A stretch of DNA of 64,000 bases from the NCBI GenBank assembly GCA_037102815.1, contig BTPP01000003.1:4836001-4900000 (forward strand), read 5' to 3'. A program made the position numbers and the translations under genes. Source of the DNA: Neurospora intermedia. Lineage: Eukaryota; Ascomycota; Sordariomycetes; Sordariales; Sordariaceae. How positions within the stretch are numbered: the first letter of the stretch is position 1; each line of letters opens with the position of its first letter. The notes beneath the pieces are model-generated. The model had not been told where the DNA came from. It did no database searches and saw only the letters and a list, made by a program, of their open reading frames with translations. This document shows, in pieces, positions 54,973-64,000 of this stretch.

Positions 54973-56199
54973 GATTTCTTTTAGCGTAAGTTGAGTTGCA
55001 TTTTACAGGCGTTTCTTAATTTGGGTATGGAGAGCACACAGAGCAGAGCGTTGTCCCAGCATGGGCATTTCAGCGGCTATTAGGCCCACTCGTCATTTGC
55101 ATATACGCATGAGTTTGGAGAAAGGAAGCATGTGGTTTTACTTTGCTTGGGTATTTTATGAGCTCATCCTTTTTTTTTTTAGTGTATCAGTAGGTGATGT
55201 CGATTTAATGGGTGGGATGGGCTTAGTTATGGAAGTGAGTGCAAGATCGATGTACTGTCCTGGGGCCAGCTGGATAATGAACTTTTGAGCGTTTGTCGTT
55301 GCGAGAATATCACCGAATGAACAACATTCTGCGAGTTACTCTGTTTTCGCCTCCATCTAATTCTCGTAAGTGATTCCACGAAAAAGTGGTATATCGCGGT
55401 GACTGCACCACAGAAGCTGTAATAAGAGCGAACGGAACAAATTGACAGAGGAAAAGAGTGGTAAAGAGAAAATACAAAAGAAAGTGAAGAAAAGATGGCG
55501 AGAGAAACAAAGAGACAAATGACGAGAGAGCTATGTTGAAAGATGGGAAGAAAGAGGTAGAAAGAGTCTGAGGTGAATCTGAAGTGAGTTTGAAGAAAGT
55601 CTGAAGAGAGTCTGAATAGAGGCCGAAGAGATATCCAAGGTCTATAATAGCGAGCGGTCTTCATAAAACCTAAAACATCCGTATCCTACTTGTAATTACT
55701 ACACGTCCATCTTACTATCCTTCGAGCATCCCGAGGGGTAAAGTTGTTTTCCCGTTATCGAGTTATAGTAATGACTATTTATTCAAGAATAAGAGGTACT
55801 CGAAGAAAGAGATATTATATTTTCCAAGCAGCCCCAGGCTACACGCGTGCTCATAAACCCGTCCATTTCTATTCCCCTAGAGGCAACCCAAGCCATTGTC
55901 CCACTATTCAATTGACACAAGCAGGACAAGAAAAGAAACGCACGAAAGTACAAGGAAGGAACAACGACAGCATCTTGGTAGCTTTTTTATCGTTCAATCA
56001 GCCAACAATCAGTCACATTATCCATGCTTTATACTCTCTTATGAATCAAACCCCCAAACCATCCGCTTTACGGTTCTCCAATAGAACTCTACTTATTACT
56101 GTTTGCTTATCCCCCACCAAAATCTACACACCCATCCCCACCCAACCTCGCCCCGTCTACCTTCTTTTCCTCATCCCCATCACTCCCCACCCCAGCCAT
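54973..56199. other. Convergent 3' intergenic region with 11-bp tandem array
   Basis: No gene is supported. The region lies between the 3' end of the DUF1752 gene (+) and the RhoGEF gene (-). A degenerate 11-bp array is at 55566-55631 in a long A/G-rich stretch. Confidence 0.5.
55566..55631. repeat. Degenerate 11-bp tandem repeat, six units
   Basis: Six consecutive 11-mers resembling GTCTGAAGAGA, each differing by 0-5 bases. It lies in a long purine-rich, non-coding stretch. Confidence 0.75.
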
Positions 56200-59100
56200 C
56201 TAAGCCTTCTCCGCATGCCCATCATTAAGCAACATCTCCAACACAATCTGTCCACCGGGCACCTCAGGATGACTCATGCAAATCTTGACCGTCCCCTTAG
56301 TATCCTGCAGCACTCCCGCCTGCAACAAAGTATGCGGCTGCGCATGCTGCTGGCCACTACCCGTGGGGCCTCTAAACCCGTAGTCCAAACACCTTACATC
56401 GCGGCCGGCAATGATCTGCCGCAAGCGCCCGTTCTCGGCGTTGCGGACTTCGACGTAATCCTCGTTGAACAAGAGGAGATATTGGCCAAACATGGTGGCT
56501 GCTTTGGCTTTTTTCTGTTTGCCCGAGTACTCCATGATCAGAGTGCGGGAGATCTCGCCGTGCTTGTCGACGTAGACGGCGCAGTCCTCGTAGGTGAGGA
56601 GAAATTCCTGGTCGTTGAGCTTGAACATGCCCAAGGGCCGCTGATCCTTGATGCGGGAGGCGATGTTGGCGATGGCAGGGAGGTTGAGGTCGCGCGGGAT
56701 GGACTGGGTTACTTTTTTGTCGAGGGTCAGCAGCTCGAAGCCCTTGGCGGAGGCCACGGCAATGTAGCTTTGGAACAAGTTGAGCGAGTAGCACTCGGCG
56801 GGTATGTAAAATTCGTCGTAGTCGCGGAAGGACTCGGTCGCGCCGGAGCCGAATTTGCGGCTGCCGAAGATGCGGGACTTCTTTTCGGTTGCCTTTTGAA
56901 AGACGGGCTCGAGGACCTTGAAGGTGTTGTGCATGCCTTCCTTGCGTTTGTAGAAGAGAAGGGTGCGGTCTTTCATGCGGGCGGTGGCGAAGAAGGTGAC
57001 ATCTTTGGCAAGACGCTGGGGAGCCCGTCTGGGGTTATCATGAACGGGGGACGGGAAGTTGGAGACGGGCGCGATCACATCGAGGGGGTAAGAGATGAGT
57101 GACCTGTCGGAGATGAGAATGCAGACAGCGAAGTCCTCAAGGACTGCGATCTGGGTAACCTTGCTGATCTGGACAGAGCGTGTCCAGCCTCGGGGGTTGG
57201 ATGCTTCCGAGATGTAGACGCCATAATCCGTGCCAATGGCGATGATGGACTTGCCGAACGATTTGAAAGCGGTAGCACAGTTTACCTGAGCTCTGCATAC
57301 CGGCGGGGGACCGCGGCCTTTACCGTATACCTCCTCCATTCCTCGTATCGCCCTGTCCAGCGGTGTCCCACTAATCGGCACGCCCGGCTGCCTGCCGAAG
57401 GTCGAATAAGAATCGTACGCGAAAGCACCGTCAGAAAGAACTCGCAAGCGGAAAGGCTCGGCGTTCTGTGCATGTAGCGCTTCGGCGTGTCTTGTCTTCG
57501 CATCCACAATCGCCTTACACCACTCCGAGCGGTCCAGGGCAGAGGAAGCGTAGAGCGTGTAAATCTCGTGGCCGAGGTGTTTTATTCTGAAGGGGTAGAT
57601 GATCTTTCCATCGTCGACACCTGAACTTGTTAGACGGGTAACGGTGGTGAGGGATCCCATAGACGAACTTGTTGCTGAATGCTCCAGGCCGGGCCGATCG
57701 CCTCCATTAGAGGCAATCTTGTTAAGCTGTGTCCCGGATCCAGCGGTAGCCGCTGTACGGGTCAGAGGTGCTGCGAGACCCTTTTGTTTCGTAACAGGTT
57801 CGTCGTGCATGCTTTCCAGGAAGAGGAGTGGCATGGGTATAGGCTGTACACAATTGTCAGCAGGGTACACGGTGAAATATCGCACGAGGGCTTACCTCTT
57901 TCGACACGTCGTATTTCTTCTCATTCCTCCCGTCCTTGGTTGAGACCGCTTTGGCCAAGATGAAATAATGATCAAACAGCAGGGCCTGTGTGTCAACCCA
58001 GCGTACTCCCTTGGAACCCTGTCGCTGAAGCTCGCCTTGCTTGAGAAGCTCTCTCCCAAGGTGATCAAGATTGAGGACTGATTGGAAACCGGGTCGAAGG
58101 ACTAGCTGCTGTTGTAGCTCAAGCAAGGACACCTTCTTGGTCATCTCAGCAACTCTGTCATCGCACTCCTTTGTGACTGACCTGATCTCGTCGATTGCCT
58201 TGATGAGGTTCTGCTTCTCTTCACTGTCTTCAATCGTGTTCTTCAAAACCGTGCTGAGCAACAAAGAATATCTTTGCAGACGGGTAATGGGCGCCTTCAC
58301 AAACGTGGTCCATCCCAAACGCTTGGACCGCCTATGGTTTTGTACGTGTCCCAGAAACTCACGGAAGAGAATATTCCTATTACTTTCCTTTCGGATGAGG
58401 TACTCCGAATTCGGATAAGACGAGCAGTATTCGATGTAGATGGGCCTGGCCTTGCGAATCCACTCTCTGAACAAGTCACTAAACCCAACAATGAAGGGCG
58501 CCTGTTCCTGTTGGCGATACTTCAGCTGGGCAAGCAAGTGGTCCTTGTTGATCTGCTGCACCGTATCGACTTTACCAAAGACTGCTTCCAGAAACTTGTC
58601 CCTCCTGCTGTTGGGAAGAACAGGGGGCTGGTGCACGCGGAGTTGATCTCTGTAGAGGAGCCGAACAACGTCGAGCTGGGCCATGTACTCCTCTTCACTG
58701 GTGACAATCTCGTGCAGAACATTTTGTCTCTCAATCTCCTTTTTGCTCTTCTTTTCGCAATCCTCCGGCTTGACTCCATGGAAGGTCGCCCAGTCCTGAA
58801 CCACGGGATCATCAGAAAGCAGGTGATCCAGATTGGCCTTCTTCAGCGTTCTGCCGCAGTGATGCGAGTAGCACCTTACTGGAATGCCGTTATCGTTGAG
58901 TTTGGGGGCGGACTCTTCAGCCTCATGCAGCTTGGGCGCGTAGCAACCATGGCCAGTGAGTTGCCACAAGACACCTGTCATGTGGCCGGTTCCAAACCTG
59001 ACCCATTCCTCATCTGGAATCAAGAGACCGGACGCAAACATCGAGTCCACGACTGTAGCACTCAAACTTTCCGCGTCAGCAACGTTCATGGTAGGAACCT

Positions 59101-61486
59101 TGTGACAGAAAAGCTTCACAATTCCCTCTTCGATGGATTTTCTCTTGAGGTCCACTTCGCCGTCTGCCATCTCACGAATCCAGGCAGTAATGCTACTGAG
59201 CGCCCACGGTTCGGCGCAACGCTTAATCTCCGTAGCCGTGAGCTTCGATGGAATGAACTTCCTCTTCCTGCCAGGCAAGGTGATCATATCATAGGCAGCA
59301 AGCGACGTTGGTGTCCCAGAGTCGTAGCCATCCTGAGACACGCTATGGTGGCTCAGATGAGAATGATGCTGGTTAGCATGCTTCAATGCTCTCCTCCGCT
59401 CCTCAGCGGCATCGGTTCTGGATCGTGCCGGTGTATGGACAGGAGGGGTATTGCTGTGGCTGGAAAGTGATATCGATCTCTCCACTGCAGCTTGACCTTG
59501 TTGGTCATACATGAGCCGTTGATTCACATCCATATTGTACCCTTGTTGAGAAGCAACCCTACTAGGGGGCACTACCGACAGTACTGGACGGCTTTCGCCA
59601 AGAGGAGGAACAGCGGGAAGAGGCCGGTTAGATATCCCAGGATGATAGAACATATCGGGATACTCTTCCTTCGTAGGCGAGTCACTTCCGCTGTGCCTGG
59701 AGTGAATCGAGACATGCTCATCTCCCTCATCGAAGCTCAGCCGGTGTGTTTGCGGGGCCTGAAGGCCACCGGTTCCACCATAGTCAACCGCAGCTTGGGA
59801 GAACGGCGCATACTCGCTTCCCGCGTTTTGCGGATATGGCAACGGCCTGGGCCCTTGGTCAAAGTGGGCAGAAGTTGCGGGTGGGGAGCCAACTTCATTC
59901 CCGTAGTGCAGGTTTCCCGCATAGCCACCCCCATACAAGCCGAGATCCATTCCACCAAAATCACTATCCGTACCTTGTTCCTCAGGCGGCGGTGGTAACT
60001 CCCGTTGGTGTCCCGGCGGCTGGATCGGGTGTGTCGGCGAGGTCTGCTGCTGCGCTGCCGGAGGCTCCATATAAGTCGGGAACGATATCCCACCAAAGCC
60101 AAAACGTCGGTCGTCCATGTCCTCCTGCATGGCTAGAAGGCCAGCAGCACCTTCGGGGTCGCTCTCGTCGTCATCGTAGTCGTAAGTATTAGGATAGGTA
60201 TCGGGGATATCATTTCTGTTCACTGTCGATGCATTAGAAGGATAGCGATGTACCGCTGCAGCGGATCCCACATTTGTCGAAGCAGTCGAACTGTAGCGGT
60301 GCAGTCCCTGGTCGTCCTCTGATATGTTGCCATTAACGCCACGGTACTGTCGTGGCTCCACCTCCGAGATGATATCACCGAACAAAGCGTCTTGGGTTTG
60401 CAGCTCATTACTTTGCCCATTGGGCCCCCAGCTATGGTGCTCTGGCAAGTCATCCATGGGACGGCTAGGCAGCGGAGCATTTGTCGGGTGTCTTGTAAGC
60501 CCCCCGGGTGCTTGTGAATGCGGCGGAGGAGATGGCGCAGAGACTTGGGAATCTGATCTAGAGTTCCGACCCGAAAACGCGGCGTGATCCGCAGAAGCGT
60601 AACTAGGTCCGACGGGCATCTGAACATGTGCAGTGGGATAGGGCGCCTGAGATGTCATGGTGTTATACGCCATGCCCGAGGCGTTCACGGGATAGGACCC
60701 GTAGTACTGCTGAGTGTTGTACGCATTCGCCGGGGGGTAGGACTGGTCATATTGCGGTGATGTGGCGGTGGCAGAGGATGGAGGATACTGTGGACTACGG
60801 GCAGGCTCATAGCTGGGTATGGATGGAGCGGTAGCCGACTGGGGAGATTGCCCAAACCCAGACTGCGGGATGCCGGGAGAAGTATAGCCATACGTGTATC
60901 CATTGTATCCCGAGGAAGCCACTGAAGCGACCGAAGAATGTCTCTGGGGCGTCGCCGTATTTGTGTTGGCGTACGCCGCCGGGTTATAAGCTGGCGGAGT
61001 GTAGGTTGTAGGGGTGGGCGCGTAGGTCGGGCTCGTCGGAGCGCCGTATCTCGAGGCCGGGGCGGGGTGGTACGGGAGGGAGGTCGATTGAGTACGAGCA
61101 AAGGCCTGGGGGTTATATGTCGAGTGTGCCGGTGCGGGCGGCGGCGCGCTTGTTTGAGCCTGATACTGGTGTTGATAGCCAGCCATGGCGATATGCTGAG
61201 ATTTGTAGCTGAGGCGATTTTGGGCGGCCGGCGCATCCTGTGACGTGGGGCTGCCGAGGAAGAGCTCCTCCTCGGCCCTGCTGACAACGGGGGCTCCAGT
61301 ATAAATGGCGGGCTGCTGGCGGGCAGCGCTCGGGTCGAACATGGCGGCATCGTCGCCCGTGTTGAAGCTCATGCGTCGCTGGGGAGGATACGACGGGTTG
61401 CTGTTGTCCTGCGCGGCGCCGGCGACGGGGTATTGAGCAGGCGGCACATGGCCATAGCGGCGTGAATCGTCGCCGCGAAACGACAT
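56200..61486 (-). CDS. rgf-1: Rho1 guanine nucleotide exchange factor (DEP-DH-PH-CNH; Rom2/Rgf1 type)
   Basis: Exon 1 is 61486-57896, the intron 57895-57844 (GTAAGC donor, CAG acceptor), exon 2 57843-56200, giving 1744 residues. It activates Rho1 at the plasma membrane in the cell-wall integrity pathway. The first 700 residues are Tyr/Pro/Ser-rich and disordered. A DEP domain spans about 757-840 (WALSSITAWIREMADGEV, VVDSMFASGLLIP). The DH domain at about 920-1125 shows LHEIVTSEEEYMAQLDVV, FVKAPITRLQRYSLLLSTVLK and the TKECDD region. A PH domain straddles the intron. A CNH domain at about 1370-1744 starts CRAQVNCATAFKSFGKSIIAIGTDYGVYI. The frame is open upstream to 61720, but MSFRGDDSRRYG is the typical fungal start. 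Confidence 0.95.
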
Positions 61487-62934
61487 GGCGCTCGAGTGTC
61501 TGTCGTGTCGTGTCGTGTCGTCGTTGTCGGTGTTGACTGTTGGGTGTATAGATAGACGACCACGATGGACGGCGCCGAGGTTTAGGCGAGCAACTTCGTG
61601 CGATGGCTTCGTGGCGTCGAACTCTCGAGCAACCTTCCACCGGACGCAAGACCGTGACGAGTCGATAAGAGCGAAATTAGATGTCGGAAACAACGGCGAC
61701 GGGATTGCGGATTCAGGCAAGGTCGCTCGGTGGTGGTAAGGTCTGAATGGGAAGCACGTGGGTAGGATAACAGCTTGTTGTCAGTCAGATGCAGTCCGGG
61801 GGTGGCATTTAGCGCGCGGCCAGTGGGGCCTCCGTTATGTCCTATCCGACGGGTATCTTTTTGTTGTATGGTAATCGTATGTACACGTCCTTACACCAAT
61901 GATTACTTCATCCGCCGAGTTGCGTGAAATGGTTTTGATGTGATTTTGGAAAACTATTGTAAAGTTGCCCTGAAATGTAGGATCCTGCAACTCGGGTGGC
62001 TAGCATGCGTGCCGGACGCAGACGTGATGTAGAGGTAAGTATGCAATCACATTGAGTCGGACTCCGGCGTCTCAGTCTGACTCTTGTCGAACGTCCAAGT
62101 CGTCGGCCTGTCACAAGGCGCAGGCGAGAAGTGATGTGTATGACTTGGTAGGATAGAGTACGTACTAGGTATAGACCTAGGTATCGGATAGCGGTCGATA
62201 ACAGCCAAGGTAAACCATTGCCCTGACGGCGCCTTCAATCAGGTATGTAACGTCTGCTCGGGTAAGACCTGCCCGGGACTGTAAGACCCCCAGTCCGCTC
62301 CTAGGTAGCTGTTCTCCTACTCTAGGTCAGTTCCTTCTAGGTCTATCACGGTTCCCCTTGGCCATGTAATTTAGGTGCCTTGTACATAGCGCGCAACGGG
62401 TTGAATGGATGGAAGTGTGGAACAACTGGGGTAGGTAGGTAGACTAGGTTCCAGGCTCCCACCGACATCTCCCTCCCATCAGAACGGCACACAAGGCTGG
62501 CGCTGTCTTCGGCCCTGTCACAGCGCGGGGACTGACTGCAACATGGTCAGGATTGTCGCTTCAAACTTTTGGGTTTCTGTCTCTTCACTTCCCGTTTAGA
62601 GGAAGGTCACTCCCATACTTTGAGTATCAAGCACTTCTACAATGTTCCTGTGACTGGATCTGCCTACTGACAGTCGACTCACTTGGTTGTCTGGCAGCGC
62701 CTGTCATGCATGCAAACAGCAGGTGCTTTGCTGCACATGGTAGTCACGATGGCTTCACTCATCTGGTATAAAGCCCAGGCCTGGTGGCCTGGTGGGATTC
62801 TGGACATCATTTTCATCACTTGAATACAATCCAGATTACCAGCCATTGTAGGTGTTGCAATCTTGTCCTGACACAAGTGATCTAAACAGAACTAGTTTAA
62901 CAATCTCACTCCCACCAGCCGGACGAAAGTCAAG
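61487..62934. other. Intergenic region upstream of RhoGEF and the small gene
   Basis: No gene is supported. It must hold the divergent promoters. CCTAGGTA-like motifs cluster at about 62168-62350 (for example ACCTAGGTATC near 62177). Confidence 0.5.
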
Positions 62935-63305
62935 ATGGCTGGCGACAACGGAAACAGCAACAACAACAACAAGGGTACCTCCACGGGTCAGTCTTCCAAC
63001 GCCCAAGGAAACAGCTCCTCTGGAGGAAAATCCTCTGCCAATTCCAAGTAAGTGAAACCCAACCTTCGCTTCTCTATGGGTCTGACCTAAACCCTCCTCC
63101 TATCTCTAGCGTCACCGAGTTCTCCAAAATCAACCCTGGCCAACCCATGTCTGACTACGAGTACCTCAAGCCCTGGGGCGGCAAGAAGGGGTTTATGCTT
63201 TCCTACGGGATCAAGCCTACCCCCGAGGGCTTCGAGGAGGCCAGAGATCTAATTGATCAGATGAGGGAGGAGTCAGGGTTTGGCAAGAGTCCTTACCGTG
63301 AATAG
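62935..63305 (+). CDS. Small conserved fungal protein (102 aa)
   Basis: Exon 1 is 62935-63047, the intron 63048-63109 (GTAAGT donor, TGACC branch region, TAG acceptor), exon 2 63110-63305. Neither exon alone is obvious, but the joined frame is clean. The N-terminal third is an Asn/Ser/Gly-rich disordered tail. The C-terminal 65 residues look like a conserved fold: VTEFSKINPGQPMSDYEY, then LKPWGGKKGFMLSYGIKP and EGFEEARDLIDQMREES. I recognise this pattern from uncharacterised fungal proteins but no function. It is divergent from the RhoGEF gene. Confidence 0.85.
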
Positions 63306-64000
63306 GAGGGTGAGAAAGCAGACAATTGATCTGTTGTCGATTTCTGCTTTAAAGACGAATTAACGGAGACCAGCTCAAGGATGGCGGCCTGCGCAGAACA
63401 AAAGTTCAAGCCACACCCAGTCCAGACTTGGGCCAGCCGAGCCCGTTGAATAACCTCCTAGTGGTGAGACGTCATGGTGTAACGGCAGTTAATAGAACAT
63501 AGACGAATGGATGGAGGTTTCGAAACCGAAGTACAACTAATTGTGCAAGGCATCCTCTCTTTTGGCTTGTGATTTGTGAGGTGCGTGAGAGGCAACCGAC
63601 CTGCTTAGGTTACAAGTCAAAAGTACCTGTCTACAGGATAATGACATGATGCAAGTGATGAGGCCCGCGCGCCTCAGCAAGCAAGTATGTAGAGCAAGCC
63701 CACGCAACAAATGGCAGCTCTAAAAGAAGGATTGTTGGTCTGTGCTCCCAAGCAATTGCGCTAGTGTAAACGGGCAGCAAGCTTATCTCTTATCGCACTA
63801 TAACCTAGGCTCACTGAGGTGAGTGTCGTCACACTCCAGCCCATCTGACACTCGCCATCCCATCTTCACAAGAGCATCTCAGATCTGTATTGGGGCCGAG
63901 ACTGACCTAGGCTCAATCATAGTACATTAAATATGACTCGATACCTCAGAAGATAAAGAGAAGACAACCAATCTAAGCGATGGTTCCTCAAACAGGAAAA
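63306..64000. other. Right-edge intergenic region
   Basis: No gene, tRNA or repeat is supported here. The left part is the 3' region of the small gene. Confidence 0.4.

Noticed and set aside
55744-57102. 452-codon plus-strand frame
   Set aside because: It lies antisense to the RhoGEF C-terminal exon, has no family features and starts in the non-coding 3' region.
58274-59470. 398-codon plus-strand frame
   Set aside because: Antisense shadow of the RhoGEF DH/DEP region.

Overview
The window looks like nuclear DNA of a filamentous ascomycete. Introns are few and short (about 55-250 bp) with GTAAGT/GTATGT-type donors and CTAAC-like branch sites. Gaps between genes are long (0.5-4 kb), and C-rich third codon positions contrast with microsatellite-rich spacers. 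The Sym1 protein (minus strand, 5102-5696) matches my memory of the Neurospora crassa 172-residue protein, so Neurospora or a very close relative is the best guess. Eighteen protein genes and one tRNA are supported. I saw no CRISPR array, rRNA operon or intact mobile element.

Layout. 1-2805 (-): ZZ/EF-hand membrane protein, running off the left edge. 3516-4589 (+): metallo-beta-lactamase-fold protein whose reading frame carries one in-frame TGA. 5102-5696 (-): Sym1 (Mpv17/PMP22 family). 6918-8384 (-): DHHC palmitoyltransferase Pfa4. About 9570-12473 (+): GT90/CAP10-type glycosyltransferase with a multi-pass membrane N-terminus. 13260-18398 (-): 1712-residue disordered protein with poly-Q and poly-E tracts. 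21488-23256 (-): conserved fungal protein of unknown function. 26989-29179 (+): PHD-finger protein of the Cti6 type. 29854-31807 (-): Bor1-type anion exchanger. 33284-34567 (+): mitochondrial GTPase Mtg1. 35051-35132 (-): tRNA-Ser(AGA). 35268-36381 (-): dienelactone hydrolase with two possible starts, the longer adding a mitochondrial-type leader. 37330-38013 (-): Nudix hydrolase. 41488-42939 (-) and 43574-45466 (+): isovaleryl-CoA dehydrogenase and the methylcrotonyl-CoA carboxylase beta subunit, head to head. 46936-48577 (+): mitochondrial-type short-chain dehydrogenase. 52840-54747 (+), probably extending to 54972: DUF1752-type regulatory protein interrupted by an in-frame TAG. 56200-61486 (-): Rho1 GEF (DEP-DH-PH-CNH). 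62935-63305 (+): 102-residue conserved small protein.

How genes relate. The clearest functional unit is the divergent ivd/mccB pair: their products catalyse consecutive mitochondrial steps of leucine breakdown and share a 634-bp promoter with two CCTCGG motifs. Several genes point to mitochondria (sym-1, mtg1, the long dienelactone hydrolase form, ivd, mccB, the dehydrogenase), but apart from the ivd pair I see no cluster logic. The gene-poor stretches (18.4-21.5, 23.3-27.0, 38.0-41.5 and 48.6-52.8 kb) hold microsatellites, short palindromic motifs and, near 40.3 kb, a strong pair of hairpins that could be a structured or small-RNA transcript.

The most interesting points are the two genes with a single in-frame stop followed by protein-like sequence, the twin hairpins at 40279-40379, the divergent leucine pair, and the dual-start hydrolase.
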